NCBI RefSeq assembly: GCF_007097245.1
Contig: NZ_VJZT01000018.1
Span: forward strand, 1 to 32,782
Reading direction: 5' to 3'
DNA: 32,782 nt
Source: Flavobacterium restrictum
GTDB lineage: Bacteria; Bacteroidota; Bacteroidia; Flavobacteriales; Flavobacteriaceae
Position 1 is the first letter of the stretch. Every line of letters begins with the position of its first letter. The translations under genes and the position numbers were made by a program. This document shows positions 26,088 through 32,782 of this stretch, in pieces. The notes beneath the pieces are model-generated. The model saw only the letters and a list, made by a program, of their open reading frames with translations. It had not been told where the DNA came from and did no database searches.

Positions 26088-26960
26088 CTACACATTCGTA
26101 TTGATTGACATCAAATATTTTTTGGGTGTGGTGCTAAATTTCTTTTTGAAAGCTGCTATAAAATGACTGCCCGTGCTGTAACCTATTTTCAAACCTACTT
26201 CGTTTACATTATAGGAGCCAGAATCTAATAATTTACGGGCAAAATCCATTTTGTAATCAAAAAGAAATCCATAAACCGTATCGCCATAAATTTGCTTGAA
26301 ACCCATTTTTAGCTTCTTTAAATTCAAACCTATTTCATCAGCGAGCTCCTGCAAACCCGGTGGTTCGGCCATATTGGCAATGATGATTTCTTTGGCTTTT
26401 TTGATTTTCATGACATTGTCTTCATCAATCAAAAACGGACATTGCTCTGCATTAGGATCCTCGGTTCTATTAAAATACAAACTCAATAATTCGTATCCTT
26501 TGCCTTTGTAATACAGGTTTTTTATGGATGGATGCAGGTTATAATGAAACAATTGACTCAAAACAATCGCCATCGAGGGACTAATATTTCCTTCTTTGTA
26601 ATATTTTTTGTCTTTATTATCGGCACTCAAAAACGTAATATAGTTGGCCTCGGAAGAGAATAAAGTGTGGAATTTTTTAATCGAAATTATAACTGAAATC
26701 ACCCAAGAATTTGGCGCCAATGCCAGATTTAGCGGCAATTCCTTTTGCGGATTGTACAAGAGCAACGATTTTTCTTCTTTCAAATCCAAAGCATAATTTC
26801 CTTGATTAAAAATGAATTTCGCCGTTCCCTTTAGACTAAAATGAAATTGAATTAAACCACTTCGAACTTCGTGCTCGGCTTGAAAAGTGTCTAAACCATC
26901 GTTTTGAAAACGGAGTAGGGTAAAATCATCTTCGACTGTTATAATCTCTTGTGAACTCAT
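26088..26960 (-). CDS. AraC-family transcriptional regulator
   Basis: A 290-aa protein with a cupin-like N-terminal half (about 1-160) and an AraC double helix-turn-helix at about 190-288. The first HTH is LQELADEIGLNLKKLKMGF, and the second is VNEVGLKIGYSTGSHFIAAF followed by the conserved FSTTPKKYL end. No signal peptide. It lies 228 bp from the divergent hemA, and the YhcG gene follows 22 nt after its stop. Control of the hem genes is plausible from position only; the ligand is unknown. Confidence 0.9.
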   Translation of the reverse strand: MSSQEIITVEDDFTLLRFQNDGLDTFQAEHEVRSGLIQFHFSLKGTAKFIFNQGNYALDLKEEKSLLLYNPQKELPLNLALAPNSWVISVIISIKKFHTLFSSEANYITFLSADNKDKKYYKEGNISPSMAIVLSQLFHYNLHPSIKNLYYKGKGYELLSLYFNRTEDPNAEQCPFLIDEDNVMKIKKAKEIIIANMAEPPGLQELADEIGLNLKKLKMGFKQIYGDTVYGFLFDYKMDFARKLLDSGSYNVNEVGLKIGYSTGSHFIAAFKKKFSTTPKKYLMSINTNV

Positions 26961-27155
26961 AGCGATATTTTTAAATAAAAAAAATGATTTTCAGGAAACC
27001 AATTTATTTAGAACGACTCTAAATAAACTTCATTGCAGACCTTGATTTCGTTACAAAAATACTAGTTTTCACGATTAAATAACGATTTAAATTCAAAAAA
27101 ACATAGAGCGACACAAATAGAACTTCTAGCGTTACTTTTATCAAAAGGATAGTTC

Positions 27156-27163
27156 TAGTTTTG
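27156..27163 (+). promoter_or_regulatory. -7 box of the hemA operon
   Basis: TAGTTTTG fits TAnnTTTG and ends 25 nt before the hemA start codon. The -33 element is not clear. A TATTTTTG on the minus strand (27061-27054) may serve the divergent AraC gene. Confidence 0.4.
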
Positions 27164-27188
27164 TTGCACTTTTAGTCAAAGTGTATAT

Positions 27189-28445
27189 ATGGAAAATAAT
27201 CACGGTGCCAAACATCACTATTTCTACGCTGTGGGATTGAGCTATAAAAAAGCCGATGCCGAGGTTAGAGGTAAATTTAGTTTAGATGCTTTAGCCAAAA
27301 CCCGTTTGCTTGAACAAGCCAAAAACGAAGGAATTCCCAGTTTAATAGTAACTTCAACCTGTAACCGTACCGAAATTTACGGCTACGCAGAACACCCGTT
27401 TCAATTAATCAAATTGCTTTGCGAAAACAGCCACGGAACGGTCGAAGAGTTTCAAAAAGTGGCGTATGTTTTAAAAAATCAAGAAGCGATCAATCATATT
27501 TTCCGAGTGGGAACGGGATTGGACAGCCAGATTTTGGGCGATTTTGAAATCATAAGCCAACTCAAAAATGGTTTTGCCGAGTCTCGTTCGTTGGGATTAA
27601 TCAATACTTTTTTGGATCGGTTGCTGAATTCGGTCATTCAAGCCAGCAAAAAAATCAAGAATGAAACCGAAATTAGTTCGGGAGCCACCTCGGTTTCGTT
27701 TGCATCGGTGCAATATATTATTAAGAACGTTCCGGATATTGGCAACAAAAATATTTTGCTTTTTGGCACTGGAAAAATTGGACGCAATACCTGCGAAAAC
27801 CTAGTGAAACATACCAAAAACGAGCACATTACCCTTATTAACAGAACCAAGGACAAGGCCGAAAAATTAGCTGGCAAACTGAATCTTATCGTCAAAGATT
27901 ACTCGGAACTGCATCTCGAATTGCAAAATGCCGATGTTGTAGTCGTGGCTACAGGCGCACAAAACCCCACGGTTGACAAGGCGATTTTGAATTTGAAAAA
28001 ACCCATGTTAATTTTGGATTTGTCGATTCCAAAAAACGTCCACGAGAACGTCAAAGAGCTTCAAGACGTTACCCTCATTCATTTAGATCATTTGTCGCAA
28101 ATGACCGATGAGACATTAGAAAATAGAAAAAAGCACATTCCTGCTGCCGAAAATATCATTGAAGAAATTAAAGAAGAATTTTTGGTTTGGACCAAATCAA
28201 GAAAATTTGCTCCCACGATTCATGCGTTGAAAGAAAAGCTAAATGCCATGAAGAAATCGGAATTGGATTTTCAAAGTAAAAAAATTGCTGATTTTAATGA
28301 GGAACAAGCAGAGATAATTAGTTCTAGAATCATCCAAAAAATCACTACCCATTTTGCCAATCATTTAAAAGATGATGCCACAATGGTGGACGAAAGCATT
28401 GAATGGATTGAAAAAGTTTTTCAAATAGAAGCGAATTCAAAATAA
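27189..28445 (+). CDS. hemA: glutamyl-tRNA reductase
   Basis: A 418-aa protein, full length for the family. The N-terminal catalytic domain has TSTCNRTEIY with active-site Cys58. GTGLDSQILGDFEI is a family signature. The NADPH-binding Rossmann segment (ILLFGTGKIGRNTCENL) lies near 195, and a C-terminal helical dimerisation domain ends the protein. It reduces glutamyl-tRNA to glutamate-1-semialdehyde, the first committed step of C5-pathway heme synthesis. Its stop overlaps the hemC start by one base (TAATG), so translation of the two is probably coupled. Confidence 0.97.
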   Translation: MENNHGAKHHYFYAVGLSYKKADAEVRGKFSLDALAKTRLLEQAKNEGIPSLIVTSTCNRTEIYGYAEHPFQLIKLLCENSHGTVEEFQKVAYVLKNQEAINHIFRVGTGLDSQILGDFEIISQLKNGFAESRSLGLINTFLDRLLNSVIQASKKIKNETEISSGATSVSFASVQYIIKNVPDIGNKNILLFGTGKIGRNTCENLVKHTKNEHITLINRTKDKAEKLAGKLNLIVKDYSELHLELQNADVVVVATGAQNPTVDKAILNLKKPMLILDLSIPKNVHENVKELQDVTLIHLDHLSQMTDETLENRKKHIPAAENIIEEIKEEFLVWTKSRKFAPTIHALKEKLNAMKKSELDFQSKKIADFNEEQAEIISSRIIQKITTHFANHLKDDATMVDESIEWIEKVFQIEANSK

Positions 28446-29362
28446 TGAGTAAAACAATACGAATAGGAACTCGCGATAGCGAACTCGCCCTTTGGCAAGC
28501 CCACACTGTCGAAAAAAAGCTAAACGATCTTGGCTACAAAACCCAAATTATTGCCGTAAAATCGCAGGGAGATATTATTCTGGACAAACCCCTTTACGAA
28601 CTCGGAATCACCGGCATTTTTACAAAAACACTCGATATTGCTATGCTCAATGGCGACATTGATATTGCTGTACATTCGATGAAAGATGTGCCAACGGCTT
28701 TACCTACAGGCATTGTTCAAGCGGCAGTGCTAGAAAGAGCCACAACTTTGGACATTTTGGTTCACAAAGGAAACCTCGATTTTCTGGAAGAAAAAGCAAC
28801 CATTGCCACAGGAAGTTTGCGTCGTCAGGCGATGTGGTTGAACAAATATCCCAATCATAATGTAGTTGATTTGCGTGGCAACGTGAATACCCGAATGCAA
28901 AAACTAACCGAAAACGAGTGGAGTGGAGCTGTTTTTGCAGCTGCGGGATTGGAACGTATAAATCTTAAACCAGAAAATTATATCAATCTCGACTGGATGA
29001 TTCCCGCTCCCGCACAAGGCGCAATGCTAGTGGTGGCAATGGCTAATGACGAATTTTCGAGACAAGTCCTAAATGAACTCAACGATATTGACACCGAAGT
29101 ATGTTCCCACATCGAAAGACAATTTCTTAAAACCCTCGAAGGGGGTTGTACCGCACCCATTGGAGCTTTGGCCGTGTTTATAGAAGATGACATTTTGTTT
29201 AAAGGTGTATTATTTTCCATCGATGGAAAACAAAAAATCGAAATCGAGAAAACCATTCCAATGCAAGAGTGGAAGAAATTAGGTTTTTATTGCGCCAAGG
29301 AAATCCTAGAAAATGGCGGTGCGGAGTTGATGAAAAGTATTAAAGAAAGTTTGAAGAAGTAA
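28445..29362 (+). CDS. hemC: porphobilinogen deaminase (hydroxymethylbilane synthase)
   Basis: A 305-aa protein of normal length. The opening IRIGTRDSELALWQA is typical, followed by AVHSMKDVP and GSLRRQAMW. Cys235 in LEGGCTAPIGA is the attachment site for the dipyrromethane cofactor. It polymerises four porphobilinogens into hydroxymethylbilane. In this operon it is separated from hemD, its partner in the next step, by an unrelated kinase-like gene. Confidence 0.97.
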   Translation: MSKTIRIGTRDSELALWQAHTVEKKLNDLGYKTQIIAVKSQGDIILDKPLYELGITGIFTKTLDIAMLNGDIDIAVHSMKDVPTALPTGIVQAAVLERATTLDILVHKGNLDFLEEKATIATGSLRRQAMWLNKYPNHNVVDLRGNVNTRMQKLTENEWSGAVFAAAGLERINLKPENYINLDWMIPAPAQGAMLVVAMANDEFSRQVLNELNDIDTEVCSHIERQFLKTLEGGCTAPIGALAVFIEDDILFKGVLFSIDGKQKIEIEKTIPMQEWKKLGFYCAKEILENGGAELMKSIKESLKK

Positions 29363-29401
29363 TTTGAGAAATACTTGAAAATCAGCTTTAAAAAATAACA
29401 G

Positions 29402-29409
29402 TATATTTG
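29402..29409 (+). promoter_or_regulatory. -7 box directly before the kinase gene
   Basis: TATATTTG fits TAnnTTTG and ends 1 nt before the ATG at 29411. If it is used, transcription would begin just inside the annotated start, giving either a leaderless message or a start at Met42 (29534). It may also be a chance match in AT-rich DNA. Confidence 0.3.
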
Positions 29410-29410
29410 T

Positions 29411-30040
29411 ATGGATATAAAAACAGTAAAAGATGAACTACAAAATATCATTCACGGAAAGAGCGATTCTGGCCAAAAAACTCTTATCCAAACAATTGCC
29501 AATTACCTTGGAGGAAGCCAAAGAACAAGCACAATGGCTAAAAGCGACAAGCAATACAAACAAAAAGAAACAGCGAACTTAATTGCGTATTGCAACCAAA
29601 ATAATCTTTGGGTAAATGATAAAGTAAATTTTGATTTATTCATTTCCGAAGGTGCCGAACAAAAAGTGTATATAAAGGATGACAAAACAGTTTACAAGCT
29701 AAACGATTCAATATACTACTCAACTTGGCTGGATTATTTTACCAATTTAGCACTCAATAATTATTTTTTTCCTGACACTACGTATTCATTAGTAGGTTTT
29801 TGCTTGATTGAACAAACGTTATTTGCTTTGCTAGAACAACCTTTTGTCAAAGCCAATCAACCTACAAATTTAGAGCAAGTAAAAGAGTTTATGGCAAATA
29901 ATGGTTTTGAAAACACAAGAAATCACGATTATTACAACTCCGAACTAGAGATTATTCTTGAGGACTTACATGACGAAAATGTACTTACTCAAGATGGAAT
30001 TTTATATTTTATAGACACCGTTTTTTATCTAAAACAATGA
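29411..30040 (+). CDS. putative polyvalent-type protein kinase
   Basis: A 209-aa protein with no signal peptide. The region from about 75 to 207 has a small-kinase layout: EGAEQKVY as a glycine-poor loop, K96 in TVYKLN as the likely ATP-binding lysine, DYFTNLALNNYFFPDT...YSLVGF, then the catalytic loop EDLHDENVL (D185, H187, N190) and FIDTVF with D202 at the metal-binding position. This fits the Ser/Thr/Tyr kinase domain known from phage and plasmid polyvalent proteins. The N-terminal 70 residues (HGKSDSGQKTLIQTIANYL) seem to belong to the same family, which supports the first ATG. It lies 48 nt after hemC, and its TGA overlaps the hemD start (ATGA). No target is known. Confidence 0.72.
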   Translation: MDIKTVKDELQNIIHGKSDSGQKTLIQTIANYLGGSQRTSTMAKSDKQYKQKETANLIAYCNQNNLWVNDKVNFDLFISEGAEQKVYIKDDKTVYKLNDSIYYSTWLDYFTNLALNNYFFPDTTYSLVGFCLIEQTLFALLEQPFVKANQPTNLEQVKEFMANNGFENTRNHDYYNSELEIILEDLHDENVLTQDGILYFIDTVFYLKQ

Positions 30041-30708
30041 AAAATCAAACCAGTATATTATCCACCAAAACATTGTCCGAGGAGCAAAGGCAAGCTTTTA
30101 TAGATGCTAAAATTGATGTTTTGGAACAAGATTTCATTGAAATTCAAAACAACAATTTTGAGTTAAAAAGCATTAACCAAAACTTGATTTTTAGCAGTCA
30201 GAACGCTATTTTGAGTTTGATGGAGCAACCCAATTGGGCCGTTTTGAAAACCAAAAACGTGTTTTGTGTGGGCATAAAATCCAAAGAATTGTTGGAGCAA
30301 AACGGGTTTACGGTCGATGTGTATATGGATTATGCCTCGGAATTGGCAGAAATTATAACCTTGATTTACAACAAAGAAAGCTTTACTTTCTTTAGTGGCA
30401 ATTTGCGCAAAGAAACCTTGCCAAAAGCACTCAAAGAAGCCAAAATTACTTTTAACGAAATCGAAGCCTATCAAACCAAATTGGCTCCTTTTAAAATAGC
30501 AAAGGAAGAAAAATTTGATGGAATCCTGTTTTTTAGTCCATCGGGAGTCGAAAGTTATTTGAAAGACAACAAAATAAAAAACGAAATTTGCTTTTGCATT
30601 GGCGAAACCACCGCCGAAGCTTTGGAAAAAACCACCAGAAATATAATAGTTGCCAATCAGCCTTCAGTTGAAAACGTGATTGAAGATGTAATCGAAGAAT
30701 ATAAATAA
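30037..30708 (+). CDS. hemD: uroporphyrinogen-III synthase
   Basis: A 223-aa protein whose sequence is weakly conserved, as is normal for HemD. The two-domain pattern is visible: ILSTKTLSEEQRQAF at the start, FFSGNLRKETLPKAL near 115, FSPSGVESYL near 167, and CIGETTAEAL near 187. It cyclises hydroxymethylbilane and inverts ring D to give uroporphyrinogen III. Its start overlaps the stop of the kinase-like gene by 4 bp, so hemD translation now probably depends on that gene being translated. Confidence 0.9.
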   Translation: MKNQTSILSTKTLSEEQRQAFIDAKIDVLEQDFIEIQNNNFELKSINQNLIFSSQNAILSLMEQPNWAVLKTKNVFCVGIKSKELLEQNGFTVDVYMDYASELAEIITLIYNKESFTFFSGNLRKETLPKALKEAKITFNEIEAYQTKLAPFKIAKEEKFDGILFFSPSGVESYLKDNKIKNEICFCIGETTAEALEKTTRNIIVANQPSVENVIEDVIEEYK

Positions 30709-30763
30709 TTCCAAAATAAGCCGTTAGCTTTTAGCTTTTGGCAATAAAATAAATACTAAAACC

Positions 30764-30796
30764 AGCTAATAGCCAATAGCTAATAGCCAATAGCTA
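30764..30796 (+). repeat. 14-bp tandem repeat before hemE
   Basis: AGCTAATAGCCAAT occurs twice in tandem (30764-30777, 30778-30791), followed by a partial AGCTA. It ends 5 nt before the hemE start codon. An imperfect inverted copy (TTAGCTTTTAGCTTTTGGC, 30724-30742) lies upstream and could form a stem-loop in the hemD-hemE mRNA. Confidence 0.8.
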
Positions 30797-30801
30797 AAAA
30801 A

Positions 30802-31830
30802 ATGATAAAGAACGACCTATTTTTAAAAGCACTAAAAGGAGAAACAGTAGAACGTCCACCGGTTTGGATGATGCGTCAAGCCGGAAGATATTTGCCAGAA
30901 TTCAGAGCATTGCGTGATAAATATGATTTTTTCACTCGTTGCGAAACACCCGAATTGGCAGCAGAAATCACCGTGCAACCCATTCGTATAATTGGACCAG
31001 ATGCTGCGATTTTGTTCTCGGATATTTTAGTAGTGCCAAGAGCGATGGGAATTCATGTAGAATTGAAGGACAATTTGGGACCCATTATCCCCAATCCAAT
31101 TCGGACGATGGAGCAAGTAAATCAGGTTTATGTTCCAGATGTTCAGGAAACTTTAGGTTATGTTTTTGATGCCATCAAATTAACCAAACAAATGCTGAAC
31201 GACGAGGTACCTTTGATTGGTTTCGCTGGTTCGCCTTGGACGATTTTTTGTTATGCTGTGGAAGGAAAAGGTTCTAAAAGTTTTGATACTGCCAAAGGAT
31301 TTTGTTTTTCTAACCCAATTGCTGCACACACTTTATTGCAAAAAATCACCGATACGACCATTTTATATTTGAAAGAAAAAGTAAAAGCGGGTTGCGATGC
31401 CATTCAGATTTTTGATTCTTGGGGCGGCATGCTTTCTCCAGTAGATTATCAAGAATTCTCTTGGAAATATATTAACCAAATCGTGGATGCCTTGGCAGAA
31501 ATTACGCCAGTGATAGTTTTCGGAAAAGGATGTTGGTTTGCCCTTGGCGAAATGGGAAAAAGTAAAGCTTCTGCACTTGGAGTAGATTGGACTTGTTCGC
31601 CTAGAAATGCTCGTTATTTGTCTGGTGGCAATGTGACTTTACAAGGGAATTTTGATCCATCGAGATTGTTATCGCCAATTCCAACCATCAAGAAAATGGT
31701 GCACGAAATGATTGACGAATTCGGAACTGACAGGTATATTGCCAATTTGGGTCACGGGATTTTACCTAATATCACTGTGGATCACGCAAAAGCGTTTGTG
31801 GATGCGGTGAAAGAGTATAGAAAGCACTAG
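30802..31830 (+). CDS. hemE: uroporphyrinogen decarboxylase
   Basis: A 342-aa protein, full length. The family signature [17 protein letters not shown] spans residues 21-37 with the substrate-binding R25 and R29. D74 in [10 protein letters not shown] is the expected catalytic aspartate, and [16 protein letters not shown] and [16 protein letters not shown] follow. It removes four carboxyl groups from uroporphyrinogen III to give coproporphyrinogen III. It is the last gene of the hemA operon, with REP palindromes directly downstream that may end the transcript. Confidence 0.97.
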   Translation: MIKNDLFLKALKGETVERPPVWMMRQAGRYLPEFRALRDKYDFFTRCETPELAAEITVQPIRIIGPDAAILFSDILVVPRAMGIHVELKDNLGPIIPNPIRTMEQVNQVYVPDVQETLGYVFDAIKLTKQMLNDEVPLIGFAGSPWTIFCYAVEGKGSKSFDTAKGFCFSNPIAAHTLLQKITDTTILYLKEKVKAGCDAIQIFDSWGGMLSPVDYQEFSWKYINQIVDALAEITPVIVFGKGCWFALGEMGKSKASALGVDWTCSPRNARYLSGGNVTLQGNFDPSRLLSPIPTIKKMVHEMIDEFGTDRYIANLGHGILPNITVDHAKAFVDAVKEYRKH

Positions 31831-31850
31831 TTTAAGTTAGCAGAGTATTT

Positions 31851-31879
31851 CCTGCAAGGTTTTTTTCAAACCTTGTAGG
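31851..31879. repeat. REP palindrome R1
   Basis: Arms of the CCTRCAAGGTTT / AAACCTTGTAGG type flank a T-rich centre. It lies 21 nt after hemE and could act as its terminator. R1 has the same orientation as R5 and R6 downstream of the transposase. Confidence 0.85.
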
Positions 31880-31914
31880 TAGGTATGTTTGAGAACACCA
31901 TCCAAAAAATAACA

Positions 31915-31942
31915 CCTACAAGGTTTGAAAAAACCTTGTAGG
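31915..31942. repeat. REP palindrome R2
   Basis: 28 bp, arms CCTACAAGGTTT and AAACCTTGTAGG with an A-rich centre. It is inverted relative to R1, so R1 and R2 form a head-to-head pair 35 nt apart. Confidence 0.85.
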
Positions 31943-32007
31943 ATTGCGAAACTAAATAGGAGTAACTTTCTAGAAAAAAACATTTCAATGTGTTTTGTTA
32001 GGTATTT

Positions 32008-32036
32008 CCTACAAGATCTTTTTTGGACATTGTAGG
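32008..32036. repeat. REP palindrome R3, degenerate
   Basis: Outer arms CCTACAA and TTGTAGG are kept, while the inner arms (GATCT, GGACA) no longer pair. It has the orientation of R1 by its T-rich centre and looks like a decaying copy. Confidence 0.7.
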
Positions 32037-32072
32037 TATCTTTAAAATATCGGGTTAAGAATAATACTAACA

Positions 32073-32100
32073 CCTACAAGGTTTGAAAAAACCTTGTAGG
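32073..32100. repeat. REP palindrome R4
   Basis: Identical to R2 over all 28 bp. It ends 23 nt before the transposase start codon. Confidence 0.85.
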
Positions 32101-32123
32101 AGAAACAACCAAATTTTAGGACT

Positions 32124-32675
32124 ATGAAATTAGAAGTTTTAGAAAAAGAGGGTTTTTATCATATTTATAATAGAGGAATAAATGGCTGTTTAATTTTCGA
32201 AAATGATGAAAACAAAAAATTCTTTCTGAAACAATTTTCAAAATATCTATTGGGTAAAATCTCAATATTTGGGTATTGTTTGATGGATAATCATTTTCAT
32301 TTGATTATTCGATTAAATGATGAAGAAAAAATAGTTACACAGGCTTTTTCTAATTTTTTTAATTCCTATGTAAAGGCTTTTAATAAAGAAATTGATAGAA
32401 CTGGAAGTCTTTTTGAAAAACATTTCAAAAGAATAAAATTGAAAGATGAAGAATATTTGAAGCAACTAATATTGTATGTCCATTTAAATCCGAAGCATCA
32501 TTTAGATTTAAAATTCGAGGAATATAAGTATTCATCCTATCAGGCTTTCGTTTCGAATAAAGAAACAAAAATTGAAAGAGAAGAAGTATTGAGATTGTTT
32601 GGAGGTTTACAAAATTTCGTTTTTTGTCATAATCAGAAAAATGATATTTTAACTGAAAAACATACTTTTGAGTAA
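32124..32675 (+). CDS. REP-associated tyrosine transposase (RAYT, Y1/HUH family)
   Basis: A 183-aa protein that looks complete. It opens with the RAYT pattern FYHIYNRGINGCLIF. The metal-binding HUH motif is DNHFHLII with H57 and H59. The probable catalytic tyrosine is Y118 in LYVHLNPK. These proteins cut single-stranded palindromic REP DNA and are thought to have produced the scattered REPs of their host; they are usually single-copy and not autonomous insertion sequences. Six REP copies surround the gene here, four upstream and two downstream. The last codons and stop are part of a duplicated 61-bp segment that contains R5. Confidence 0.92.
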   Translation: MKLEVLEKEGFYHIYNRGINGCLIFENDENKKFFLKQFSKYLLGKISIFGYCLMDNHFHLIIRLNDEEKIVTQAFSNFFNSYVKAFNKEIDRTGSLFEKHFKRIKLKDEEYLKQLILYVHLNPKHHLDLKFEEYKYSSYQAFVSNKETKIEREEVLRLFGGLQNFVFCHNQKNDILTEKHTFE

Positions 32676-32684
32676 TGAGATTCT

Positions 32685-32713
32685 CCTGCAAGGTTTTTTT
32701 CAAACCTTGTAGG
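32685..32713. repeat. REP palindrome R5
   Basis: 29 bp, same sequence and orientation as R1. It lies 9 nt after the transposase stop and is inverted relative to R4, so R4 and R5 flank the gene as an inverted pair. Confidence 0.85.
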
Positions 32714-32750
32714 TATGTTTGAAAAACATACTTTTGAGTAATGAGATTCT

Positions 32751-32779
32751 CCTGCAAGGTTTTTTTCAAACCTTGTAGG
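32751..32779. repeat. REP palindrome R6
   Basis: 29 bp, identical to R5, carried in the second copy of the tandem duplication. Confidence 0.85.
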
Positions 32780-32782
32780 TTT

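Larger units (their letters stand above)
32654..32780. repeat. tandem duplication of the RAYT 3' end plus REP
   Basis: A 61-bp segment at 32654-32714 is repeated without visible difference at 32720-32780 (period 66). It includes the last codons and stop of the transposase gene, a short spacer, and a complete REP. The window ends 2 nt after the second copy, so more copies may follow. Confidence 0.88.

Noticed and set aside
31851..32100. Possible CRISPR array upstream of the RAYT gene
   Set aside because: The repeated units are palindromes in alternating orientation, with uneven spacing of 30 to 65 nt and no cas gene nearby. They fit REP elements, not CRISPR repeats.
32124..32675. Classical insertion sequence with terminal inverted repeats
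   Set aside because: The HUH and YVHLNP motifs define a RAYT protein. The flanking palindromes are REPs, and no target-site duplication or paired accessory gene is visible.
32425..32769. 114-aa open frame on the minus strand at the window end
   Set aside because: Its repeated peptide (YLQGLKKTLQE) is simply the translation of the REP palindromes and the duplicated segment, and it overlaps the RAYT gene in antisense.

Overview
The window reads as a chromosomal segment from a member of the Flavobacteriaceae, most likely Flavobacterium or a close relative. Support: AT-rich DNA; many matches to the Bacteroidota -7 promoter box TAnnTTTG placed 15-45 nt before start codons; few strong Shine-Dalgarno sites; a type IX secretion (T9SS) C-terminal sorting domain; a DUF4837 lipoprotein; and a REP-associated transposase with its palindromes. 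No rRNA, tRNA or CRISPR array was seen.

Layout. (1) 105-9386, minus strand: a polymorphic-toxin locus. In transcription order it holds a small secreted protein with a YD-like motif fused to a T9SS sorting domain, a tail-fibre-like secreted protein, a 2368-aa SpvB/VCBS/YD/RHS giant with a variable toxin tip, and a helical putative immunity protein 4 nt after it. A G9 run lies directly against the -7 box of the first gene, and a C9 run follows the last stop codon. (2) 9348-9675: divergent control region, then pgk. (3) 11110-14764, plus: LysM lytic transglycosylase, DUF4837 lipoprotein and ElaA-like acetyltransferase. (4) 17697-14761, minus: rnpA, S41 processing protease and a double-OmpA protein. 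(5) 17845-20349, plus: plsC, acyl-ACP desaturase and HD hydrolase. (6) 24866-20429, minus: hemH, hemJ, an NtrY-like histidine kinase, enoyl-CoA hydratase and a small unknown. (7) 26960-24965, minus: AraC regulator and a YhcG/DUF1016 nuclease whose gene carries two palindromes. (8) 27189-31830, plus: hemA, hemC, a polyvalent-type protein kinase, hemD and hemE. (9) 31831 to the end: REP palindromes around a RAYT transposase.

How the genes work together. Regions 6 and 8 supply six tetrapyrrole genes: hemA, C, D and E lead to coproporphyrinogen III, and hemJ and hemH act at the end of the pathway. hemB and the coproporphyrinogen oxidase are not in the window. The steps are interrupted by a nuclease gene and a kinase gene that are not part of the pathway. 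Regions 3 and 4 concern the envelope; plsC and the desaturase concern membrane lipids.

The strongest candidate for an undescribed system is region 1: a T9SS-linked RHS toxin operon with a possible slipped-strand ON/OFF promoter. Next are the kinase embedded in the heme operon and the palindromic repeats inside yhcG.
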